Source: Omphiscola glabra
Taxonomy: Eukaryota > Mollusca > Gastropoda > Lymnaeidae
Assembly: GCA_964017045.1 (NCBI GenBank)
Contig: OZ024804.1
Coordinates: 25,610,899-25,674,898 of the forward strand
DNA: 64,000 bases
Direction of reading: 5' to 3'
Shown: piece after piece, positions 26,101 through 38,100 of the stretch
How the letters are laid out: each line of letters begins with the position of its first letter
Position numbering within the stretch: position 1 is the stretch's first letter
Position numbers and translations under genes: made by a program
The notes under the pieces: model-generated
The model's input: the letters and a program-made list of their open reading frames with translations, nothing else
Database searches by the model: none
What the model was told of the DNA's origin: nothing

Positions 26101-29100
26101 TATTGACCGAATAATCATCATTGATTTATTGACCGAATAATCATCACTGATTTATTGACCGAATAATCATCATTGATTTATTGACCGAATAAACATCATT
26201 GATTTATTGACCGAATAATTATCATTGATTTATTGACCGAATAATCATCATTGATTTATTGACCGAATAATCATCACTGATTTATTGACCGAATAATCAT
26301 CATTGATTTATTGACCGAATAATCATCATTGATTTAGTGACCAAATAATCATAACTGATTTAGTGACGGAATAATTATCATTGATTTAGTGACGGAATAA
26401 TCAGCATTGATTTATTTACAGATATATACTTTAAGGCTTTACAAATAAATTTTTTCCCCTTATCCTTCTTGAATTATGAATACAAGATGTATGGACTTCA
26501 TTCAAGTTTTGTAAATGAAATATAAGAACAAGGTATGCTGAACTGGAATACAAAGACATGACAAAAGATTTTGACGTTTCGGCTCAGAAAACAAGACAAA
26601 AAAGAAGTATAACAAGTATTAGGTCACAGTAAAAAAAAAACTATAGAGATTTCCTTTTTGACTTACAAAATAATTGAATAGAAGTTACACAAAATTTCAA
26701 TTTTACGTTTTTGTTTCTTTGTTTTGGTTTTTTATTTCTTATTTTTTTTTTTAAACGAATTTTCAGTTTTTCCCAATGTGATGTATACATTTAGACAAAA
26801 ATATAGTATGGCACTGATATTAAAACACTTAATTCAATAAGAAGTTATTACACAAAAGTGAAAATATATGATAGGGATTTACCGGGTGCAATTTTTATTT
26901 CACCGGTTCGGGGTATTTTGAGAAATATGTCTACAGACGGCCCTACAGCATACACGGGGCTCTTTATTGATTAATGTAAAAAGTCGCCTCCCCCTATTTC
27001 TATCCGAGTTCACACGTCACTTTTTTCACTCAGAACTATTCATATAAAACATGTGGAGTTTGAGGGAGGGCGGTTTCGAAAAGGAAGCATGACACACCAG
27101 ACGCACTATATATTATGTACGAGAATAGTATTGCAGGACATCGCTTGTTAATCTATCAACTGTCACCATCTTTAGGCCAAAAATAGACCCACCATGTACA
27201 TACATATAGTCCATGTATACACACACACATATATCTATATATATATGTAGTATAGACCCACCGTAAACATATATGCTGTAGATGTAGTATGCGGCAGTCA
27301 GAATCACCTCCAAGTAGTGCAAAGTGCTGGATGAACTTGTTCTGAAGCAGTCACTTAAAGTCATCCTGACTCCGTCTAAAGTCACAGACGCATCACCGTA
27401 CTCAGTGCTAGACGCTCTGTATTTTTGGTTGAAAGCCACATTTCTACCTAAGACAGTGTGTTTAAATAGAGCCATATTTCAACATAAGACAATGTGTTAA
27501 ATAGAGCCACATTTCTATCTAAGACAATGTGTTTAAATAGAGCCCCATTTCTACAAAAGACAATGTGTTAAATAGAGCCACATTTCTACAAAAGACAATG
27601 TGTTAAATAGAGCCACATTTCTATCTAAGACAATGTGTTTAAATAGAGCCAAATTCCTAACTAAGACAATGTATTTAAATAGAGTCACATTTCTACCTAA
27701 GACAATGTGTTAAATAGAGCCACATTTCTACTTAAGACAGTGTGTTAAATAGAGTCACATTCCTACCTAAGACAATGTGTTTAAATAGAACCACATTTAT
27801 ACCAAAGACAATGTGTTAAATAGAGCCACATTTGTACTTAAGACAATGTGTTAAATAGAGCCACATTTCTATCTAAGACAATGTGTTTAAAAAGAGTCAC
27901 ATTTCAACTTAAGACAATGTGTTAAATAGAGCCACATTTCTACCTAAGACAATGTGTTAAATAGAGCACATTTCTATCTAAGAAAATGTGTTTAAATAGA
28001 GCACATTTCTAACTTAATTAACGTGTTTAAATAGAGCACATTTCTACCTATGCAGTGTGTTTAAATAGAGCCACATTTCTAACTCAATTAACGTGTTTAA
28101 ATTGAGCCATATTTCTACCTAAGACAATATGTTTAAATAACGTCACATTTCTAACTGATACAAAGTGTTTAAATAGAGCCACATTTCTCACTTTAACAAT
28201 GTGTTTAGATAAGCCACATTTCTCACTTAAACAATGTGTTTAGATACAGCCAGATTTCTCACTTAAACAATGAGTTTAGATAGAGCCACATTTCTCACTT
28301 AAACAATGTGTTTAGATAGAGCCACAGGTGTAACTTAAACAATGTGTTTAGATAAAGCCACAGGTGTAACTTAAACAATGTGTTTAGATAGAACCACATT
28401 TCAACCTATAAAGCAATGTTTTTAAATTGTTTACATTTCTACCAAAAATGTGTTGATGATTACATTGAGGCAATGATTATGGATGATTACATTGAGGCAA
28501 TGATTATGGATGATTACATTGAGGCAATGATTATGGATGATTACATTGAGGCAATGATTATGGATGATTACATTGAGGCAATGATTATGGATGATTACAT
28601 TGAGGCAATGATTATGGATGATTACATTGAGGCAATGATTATGGGTGATTACATTGAGGCAATGATTATGGATGATTACATTGAGGCAATGATTATGGAT
28701 GATTACATTGAGGCAATGATTATGGATGATTACATTGAGGCAATGATTATGGCTTTAAAACAAAAGAAGCGTATGCCCCAAAGTGCATGATTTTTCAACT
28801 TAGCTCTGCTCTGCACACTATGGCAAAGCTTTAGTCAATGTTAATGACATCAGTCAATCTTTATGTTTTGAATACGTACGATTATGGGCATAAGAATTAC
28901 TAACACTAAACTTAGCATGTGGAGGTCTGGAGAAAACCACCATTAAATCACCATTCAGGGATGTTATTTGGGTACGGCAGGGAGGGGCATTTGCCGCCAT
29001 GCCACATGAATTTGCAAGTTTTATTTAAATTTCTATGTACTGTAGTGTCTCTAGAAATAAACAACAAACCGACCAAGTTTTGGTTTTGCCCCCCCCCCCC

Positions 29101-32100
29101 TGAAAAAAAATCAGAAACGACGCCCCTGTCTTAATGGAAAAAGCGTCAATAATTATTTATAACCCTGGTGTGAACTGAAATATTCCTTTGAATAAATCAA
29201 CTATTTACGTTCTTTCAAAAATTTAGAGTTGTATGTGACACATAAACATAAATGTACCATCATTTGATCCAGTGGTTCTCAAACTTCCTATTTCCGCGAC
29301 CCTTTAATACAGTTCTTAGTGGTATGGTGACACCAAAGCATAAAATTATTTGTGTTCCTACTTCATAACTATGTGTATTCTCCAATGGTCTTTGGCGTAC
29401 CCTTTGTAATGGTCGTTCTAACCCAAAAGGGGTCGCGACCCACTGGTTGTGAGAACCGTTAATTTAATTAATGCGTCGACCACATAGTCTTCTTGAAAAA
29501 ATATCGGCTGCTTTTGTTGGCGTGTGTTGCAGGTTGATTGACGTGCATTCTGATCATGTTACAAACGATTATTTTGCCGTTGGGACATATATTGGGGTCA
29601 TTTATATAGGACCAACCAGTTGTCTTATTTCCTGGGTTTCCGCATGTATTTACTTCTCGTCTTACCAGCTGCTCGACTCTATCATCTCATCTCGTAGGTG
29701 AACGATCTTTTTCTCGAGAATTTATTTAGAGGAAAAGCCTGACATTATTAAGAAAGGGTTGAAATAAATACCGCGCTAATTAGCCTAATGACTGTGTTAA
29801 TTAGCCTAGAGACCGTGTTAATGAGACTAAAGTCTGTATTAATTAGCCTAAAGACTGTGTTAATGAGACTAACGACTGTATTAATTAGCCTAAAGACTGT
29901 ATTAATTAGCCTAAAGACTGTGTTAATGAGACTAACGACTGTATTAATTAGCCTAAAGACTGTGTTAATGAGACTAACGACTGTATTAATTAGCCTAAAG
30001 ACTTTGTTAATGAGACTAAAGACTGTGTTAATGAGACTAAGGATTTTGTTAATTAGCCTAAATAATGTGCTAATTTAAATAGCCTGGCTTTGGTCTAAAC
30101 AAAGGGATTGGGAGATATTGAATTGATAACTATGCCCCTCTGTTCTCTTGTCTCCCCATCCACGTACACTCCTTGCCCCCCCCCCCTTCCTTTTTCAGCG
30201 AAAATGCTTCCCAGATATTTAAGCTTTCAGGTTTGTAACAGATAACCACTGATATTAATGTCCAGCTTTTCTCTGAGGATATGATTTCTGACACGGACCT
30301 CGGTCGTATCTGTGCTGATTGGAATCTCATTAAGCTCGCCCGGGGGTGGATGGTGGAAAGCCCTTGTCAAGGTCATGGAATCAGTGGCAGAATGTGTATG
30401 TTGATTTGGTAGAAATGAGGTATGTGAGCGAGGTGAACGGTTGTCATGTCACGGATGGGTGAATGACTTGTGAGATGTTTAGGTATAAAAGGGGGCTTAA
30501 CTGTAATGTTGGGGAGAAACGATTATTATTGAGTTTGGATTCAACAGAACGTGTTTTGAGTGGGACTTAGTATAAATTAATAATTCTTTGTGTATATTCA
30601 TTGGAATTGTGAGTGACTTTACATAACCATTCCAAAGAAGGTGATATGTTTGAACACGTATATTTCAACCATAAATAAAAACTATATTTGATGACTCTTA
30701 AACGATGTTGCGTGGTTTTGCCTTTTAAACTATCGGCTTATCATCTAGAAAACGAGAATATTCTTTCGGACTGAAGAATATTTTACAGCCCTGATCCAAC
30801 TTTTCATCTTACCCCCGTACACCTTTATATCACATAGCAGCCCTTTCCCTGTCCACGTCAATCGTATCTTGTCTACAGGGCTGCTCATGTTGCACACTAA
30901 ACTAATCAGAATCTTCTGTTCAGATCTGTCCACTTCTTTAGTACCACAGGTGTATTTACTCCCCGTCACGTTCAGCTTCAAGCTGTAAATCGATCCAATG
31001 GTCGCTGTAGAAAAACAAATGTCCGAACACAAATTTTTTTCATTTTCGCCAAAGCAATAACTTTTTAGCGGTTTAAAAAAAAAAATTTTTTTTAAAGCAG
31101 TAGGCTATATGTCGCCCCCCCCCCTCTATTTTTTTCTCTCTCTTTTACTGATTTTAATATCCACCCCAAAACAAACCACCCCCCCCCACACGGGTGTCGC
31201 CATTAAAAAAATCGAAACTAATATCATTTCTTGGTCTTAATCGATTATCTTACTTCATATAACTAGATATAATTAGTGGACACGGAAGCATACAAAACGT
31301 TCAATGACGTTTCATGCAGTTTTTTGATGGAAGTAAATGTATCAAGTGATGTAAATTTTTACTTTTCATTTCAAACTTAGTAGTTCACCATTAAACTTGT
31401 CACACTGAAAGGAGTTTAATAATTTTAAATGCTTTTTTTAAGGATTTATTTCATTTTGTTGTTTTTTTTTCTTTATACAAACAGGATGGATTATTATTAT
31501 TTTTTTTATATTTTAAAAAAGAAAGTACTTCATATTTACATCCGGATTGAGTATTTCGCTGAACTGGGAAAGAAAAAGGTAAAAGATTTGTGATGAAAGC
31601 GAACGGGGAGAGAGGAGGGGTGGCTGCGACTTACAATAATATCCTATTAACGGTTACAGGGAGATGTATGACAGTCAGTGGTATTATAATGCCGTGGAAG
31701 TCCGTAGAAGAGTTATTGATGGCACGGATCAAGAGACGGACATTTCAACGAATGGATAATGTCCGGTGCCCGGTTGAGAGCGAAAAGATTGGATCGTCTG
31801 CATGTGTGTGGGGGGGATGGGGGGGTATACAACACCACCTGGACACTAAAGCACAAGTTTACCGTTGACGAAGAATGCCTGAACCAAGTACACAAACGTG
31901 GGGATAGGGAATTCCATATCGTAATGATTCTTATCTGGGTTTTGAAAGCATGTCGCGAACTTGGTGTCCGTCGCCTCGTCCATTGACAGCTCTGCGGCCA
32001 GATTCCCTGTCGTGGAACAAAACAAAAGTTAACGCATGTGGCAATAATAAGGTCTCTCCGTGTCGCCAGATAGGCTGTGAGATTGGGAGGAAGGGGAAAG

Positions 32101-35100
32101 GTGCGGTGGCGAATGTGTAGCTGGTAGCTGGGCAGATGTGGAGCTAGCAGCTGGGCAGGTGTGGAGCTTGTAGCTGTGGAAGTGTGGAGTTGGTAGCTGG
32201 GAAGATGTGGAGTTGGTACCTGGGAAGGTGTGGAATTGGTAGCTGGGAAGATGTCGAGTTAGTTGTTGGGCATTTTTGGAGCTGATAACTTTGCAGGTGT
32301 GAAGTTGGAAGCTGGGAAGATGTGGTATTGGTAGCTGGGCAGGTGTAGAGCCGGTAGATGCTGGGCAGGTGTGGAGCTGGTAGCTGCGAAGATGGGGAGT
32401 TGGTAGCGGGGTTGATATGGAGCTGGTTTCTGGGCAAGTTTAGACCTGGCTGCTATGTGGGTGTTGATCTGGCAGGGGAGCAGGTGTGAAGCTAGTAGCT
32501 AGGCACTTGTAGAGATTTTGCTGGGCCTATAAGGTATCAAGAAGCACCTTATTTAATAATCCATGTCAGACGTCTTTACAAATATCTATATATTTTATGG
32601 TACGCCACAGTCACTTCCCATCCCAAGCAATAAGTCTCAGTTTGTTCTTATTTGATAGACAACTTGCTCTCCGTCTCCTCAAACAATTAATAGTAAGGGA
32701 AAGTGACTCGAGGTAAAATAGGTTTGGTAGGAACGTGGTGATGGAGTTAGTCGGGAGAAAATGAGATAAAGAAGGAGCGGGACTTTTTGTAGGCGACAAA
32801 AAACGTTCAAAAAAATAAAGTTGAACGTTTTGTCTCAGTGAGCAGCATAGTTGAACGTTTTGTCTCTGTGAGCAGCATAGTTGAACGTTTTGTCCCCGTG
32901 AGCAGCATAGTTGAACGCTTTGTCCCCGTGAGCAGCATAGTTGAAAACAAAACGTTGAAACGTAAATCCTCTAAGACTTAAAAGTAAATTGTATAAAGAC
33001 TGAGCCGGTGCAAGGATTATGGTGTGTGGAATGAGGTGTGACAAAAACCTAGAGTTGTCCCGTCCCACTCTACATGGGGGATCTGGATATTTACCAGGAT
33101 TTAGATCAAAGGTCTGTGAAAATAGCTTGGATTCAGATTTACTTGATGACTGTGCTTGAAGTTTTAAATTATTTACACATGTTTATGTCAGGAGTTCCAA
33201 AACACTCAAAAGTAAAACATACCCCCCCAAAAAAAAAAAAACAGAAAATTGTACAACTGTAAAAAGTGAAATTTGAACCCTAAAATAACTTCTGTAAACC
33301 TAATAAACACATAGAAGCTGCTATACAAAAAATTGCTGGTTACGCTGGGGTGGACACTTAGAAAGAATGCCAAATGACAGAGGAGCGAAGAGGGTGCACC
33401 ACCAAAACCCGAGAGGAAAACGTCTCGAAATCAGACCCAGGCTTAGATGAATGGAAAATGTGGAACAAAGATCTACAGCTGCTGGGAATCCATGCATGGA
33501 AAGGAAAAGAATCAGTTAGGTCTCAGTTGAAGGGTGTGGTGATGTGAGTCTAAGCCCTACATGGGCTGTAGTGCCACAGGGATGGATGGAAACATTTCTA
33601 TGGCAAAGTTGAAATAATTTTTCTTTAAAAATGGTTTACTTACGATACTGACATAGTTTGCCGAAATAATAGCGATTGCAGAAGGCATACGTTCCCAGGC
33701 AATACTCTTGTGAACACAAGCCCCCAACACAGTTGCACTTGAACACACCAGGAGGAGCGAGAACTGTTGCTGAAGTACAAGGACACGACAGTATGTTTAG
33801 CTGACACCTTAGGACAACAATGCTTGTCAAAGTTAGTTTGCTTTTATTTTGTTAACGGGTTTTCCTGTGTGCCCCATCAACGATTGCAGGTCCATTGAGT
33901 TAGTGGGTGCCCCTTCAATGATTGCGTGTCAGTTGAGCTAGTGTGTGCCCCATCAATGATTTCGTGTCAATTGAGTTAGGGGGTGCCCAAACAATGATTG
34001 CGTGTCCATTGAGTAGGTGGATGCCCTATCAATGATTGCGTGTCAAATGAGTTATTGTGTGCCCCATCAATGATTGCGTGTTAGTTGAGTTAGTGGGTGC
34101 CCCATCAATGATTGCGTGTCAATTGAGTTAGTGGGTGCCCAAACAATGATTGCGTGTCCATTGAGTAGGTAGATGCCCCATCAATGATTGCGTGTCCATT
34201 AAGTTAGTGGGTGCCTAAACAATTATTGCGTGCCCACTGAGTTAGTGTGTGCCCCATCAACGATTGCGTGTCAATTGAGTTAGTGGGTGCCCCGTCAATG
34301 ATTGAGTGTTTCGTGGGTCTTTTTAATGGTAGTGAGCCAGTATGCGTCTCAGAAAGTCTTGTCCCATCTTTTTATGTCTCATAGGATGATAACGCATGAC
34401 CAGGTCGATGAATATGCGGTATCGTTCTCCCAACGTTTGATGTCATTAAGCCTCAACACAACTTCCCAACGCTGTCAACCTCTTAACAAACACCTTAGAT
34501 GATAGACACATTGTAATTTGTACCAAACACCGAGACACTGCTAGACGCAGTGAACATTGTACCAAACACCCAGACAATGATAGATGCACTCAACCATGTC
34601 CCAAACATCCAGACAATGATAGATGCACTCAACCACGTCCCAAGCATCCAGACAATGATAGATGCACTCAACCATGTCCCAAACATCCTCACACTGACAG
34701 ACTCTGACAAATTCAACCAAACACCCTTACACTGACAGACGCTGTCAGCATTGTACCAAACAAACGCCAAGCCGGAGGTTCAGATCTTTTGGCAAACTTA
34801 AATTTACCGTTACTCACGTTTCGCCATGCACACGAACGGTAAGCGTCTCTCGCACTCGTCCGTGTTGATCTTGTAGGATTCGTTCAGGACAGCACAGCTC
34901 TTAAGGGAGGAGAAGTCACCACCCAGGTCATCTGAAATGTTTGTTGCGTCGTATTCCCAAACCAAGGATCCATTAGTGAAACGGCGGTGTGCCCCGACCC
35001 AGATACCCTCTAGAAATTAAAGAAATGACATTTTCTTTGAATTATAATACATTTATTTTTTATAGAAATAAGAAGTTAAAACTAAATCTCTGGCATATTA

Positions 35101-38100
35101 TCATAAAGTGCAATTTTGTGTGGGGGGTCCATCTAAAATCCATCTAAAGTCCAAACAAAATCCATCTAAAATCCAACCAAAATCCATCTAAAATCCATCT
35201 AAAATCCATCTAAAATCTAATTCTAGCAGGTAATCAAGTTGTGGAGGTGGGAAGACGTCATGAGATTTCGTTTTAAATCATTCCCTCTCCCTCACATCCC
35301 CTTGTTTCTTTACACGGCGTCACCCACACAAGAATGAGACAATCTCGCATGAAACAGCTTATCAAAGCGTTGCTTACACCATTACAAAAAAAAAGACAAC
35401 ACGTATTTTTGTCATGCTTTAATTCGCGTTCAATCATTGTGACATTGACTGCTTCTTGTGATGTTCTGTTGAGCTTTAATGCGCATGTGTACAGTGTTAA
35501 TTAACACCAACTGTCATAAGTTTTGATGAGGAGCCCGCGAAACTTACAACATATGGTGTATACATTTATGAACACTCATCATCATCATCATTTCCCTTAG
35601 TCCTTGGACCGTTGGGGCGCCACAGATGACATGAAAACTATTCTTCTCCATTCCTCTCGGTCTTCTGCAATACGCACAGCATCGCCTAGTTGTAATCCCG
35701 TCCACTCATTAGCACTAATAAACACGCATCACCATCATAAATCCACCCTCAAAAAAAAAAAAAAACAGCCCCGGTGAATGTCTTCATTTTGGACATAGCC
35801 TTAATTCCACTTTAGAATGACAGACTCATAAACATCATTCCACTTTAGAATGACAGACTCATAAAACATAATCCCACTTTAGAATGACAGACTCATAAAC
35901 ATCATTCCACTTTAGAATGACAGACACATAATCCCACTTTAGAATGACAGACTCATAAACATCATTCCACTTTAGAATGACAGACTCACAAACATCATTC
36001 CACTTTAGAATGACAGACTCATAAAACATTTTCCCACTTTAGAATGAAAGACTAATAAACATCATTCCACTTTAGAATGACAGACTCATAAAACATCATT
36101 CCACTTTAGAATGACAGACTCAACTTTACTGCGTCATAAAATACCTCTCCTTTACTACCGCACCACATACCTCCACCCTACTACGTCACCAGATACTTCT
36201 ACTTTACTACGTAACCAGATACTTCCACCCTACTACTACTACGTCACCAGATACCTCCACCCTACTACGTCACAGATGCCTCTTCTCTACTACGATACCA
36301 GATACCTCTTCTATACTACGTCACCAAATACTTCCACCTTTCCACCCCACCAGATTCCACCTTTCCCCCCCACAGACCGGCTCAAACGTTCCGACAATAA
36401 TACCTTGGAAAAAAGTTGGAATGGCTTCCTGGGCGTGAGACAGATCGTTCAACGCAGCGAGTGTCAGGCCGTGCTCTTTGCACTCAGTCTTGAAAACAAG
36501 AAAACAAATTATACAACTTTAAAAATGACGCGATGCGAATAGTGGGCTCCGTAGAAAGCCTGAAGAATACGACTCGAACTCTTACGCAAAACTCCCGAGT
36601 AAGCTGAGCATCCATTTACATAGGCAATTTGGCAAGAGTGTGCGTAAAACTTAAAGTAACATTTTCGCAAAGTTCGTTACTGGCTACTTGATGCCGAATA
36701 GGATTCAATCTTTAATTAAAACGTTGCTAAATCCATTTATAAGCTAATTCAATTTTTATCAGGTTTTCAAGCAAAATGTCGCTTTTTTAAAGAGGGGTTG
36801 GGGGGGGGGGGTTTTCAAACGTGAATTCTTCTTCTTCTATATCTGAAGGGCCCACTATCAATGTATTGACTATTCTGGCTCCTATTTATGTATAGGGGAT
36901 TCGCGATATATCTGTGCTTGTATTGAAGATGATTTTTCACTGGTTGCAAGGGGTACTACGCGAGTGTATTAGAAACTGGGGGTGGGAAGGTCTGAGGCAA
37001 TAGACGCAAATGCGTTCTCGCCTCAACTGTTCCTTTTGGAAGCTTGTTCTAGTCCCTGGTTGACAGGAATGAGCAGTTCGATGTTTAAGTTGCCTACTTG
37101 AAATTTAAATATAGCAAATAGATGTTTGGAATTGAGTTAGATGAAAAGAAAAAACGTTTGCCTGTTGCTTTATAAAGATTTCATGAAAAGTGTACCGTCT
37201 GCTTTTCTCCCTAAATCATTCCTGTACCATCTCCTCATCTACCTAATCATGACTCTAATTTAGGGAAATCTATTTATAATTGAAATCACGGTGTTACAAA
37301 ACAATTTATTATTTATATCAAGTAACACAGGACCAAATATTTCTGAACAACAATCTGTGTATGAAGCTTTTCAGCAAACTATCAAGGATTTTACATTTAT
37401 AAAAGAATAAATTATAAATTCTAAGAAAAAACACTTAATCAATCATTATCACACTCACCTGATTCTCGGACCTACCTCACACTCATCTGATACTTGTACC
37501 TACCTCACACTTACCTGATCCCTGGAACTACCTTACACTCACCTGACACGTGTACTCACCTCACAATCACCTGATCCTTGGATTTTCCTCACACTCACCT
37601 GATCCTTGGACCTACCTCACACTCACCTAATCTTTGGACCTTCTTCACACTCAGCTGATCTTTTAACCTAAACCTCAAACTCACATGTTCTTTGGACATA
37701 CCTTTGCTTGTGTCCATGTTACTTTTGACCGAAAGATTATAAAACATGTTCCATTAACGAGTCTCCCATCAGCAGTGTTACACTGCAAGCAGTTCGCTGG
37801 TGGCAATAATTAAAAGATACATTTTACTGATGTCATTTATGTAATGCTATATTTTACTGATGTCACTCATGTAATGATATATTTAATTGATGTCAAAAAT
37901 GTAAAGTTATGTTTAACTGAAGTAATTCATGTAATGATATATTTAATTGATGTCAAAAATGTAAAGTTATGTTTAACTGAAGTCATTCATGTAATTATAT
38001 ATTTAATTGATGTCAAAAATGTAAAGTTATGTTTAACTGAAGTCATTCATGTAATGGTATATTTAATTGATGTCAAAAATGTAAAGTTATGTTTAACTGA

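Noticed and set aside
36780..36812. Long G and C runs across the window as functional G-quadruplexes
   Set aside because: They are single homopolymer runs, often inside MITEs, and prone to sequencing error; not enough to claim regulation.
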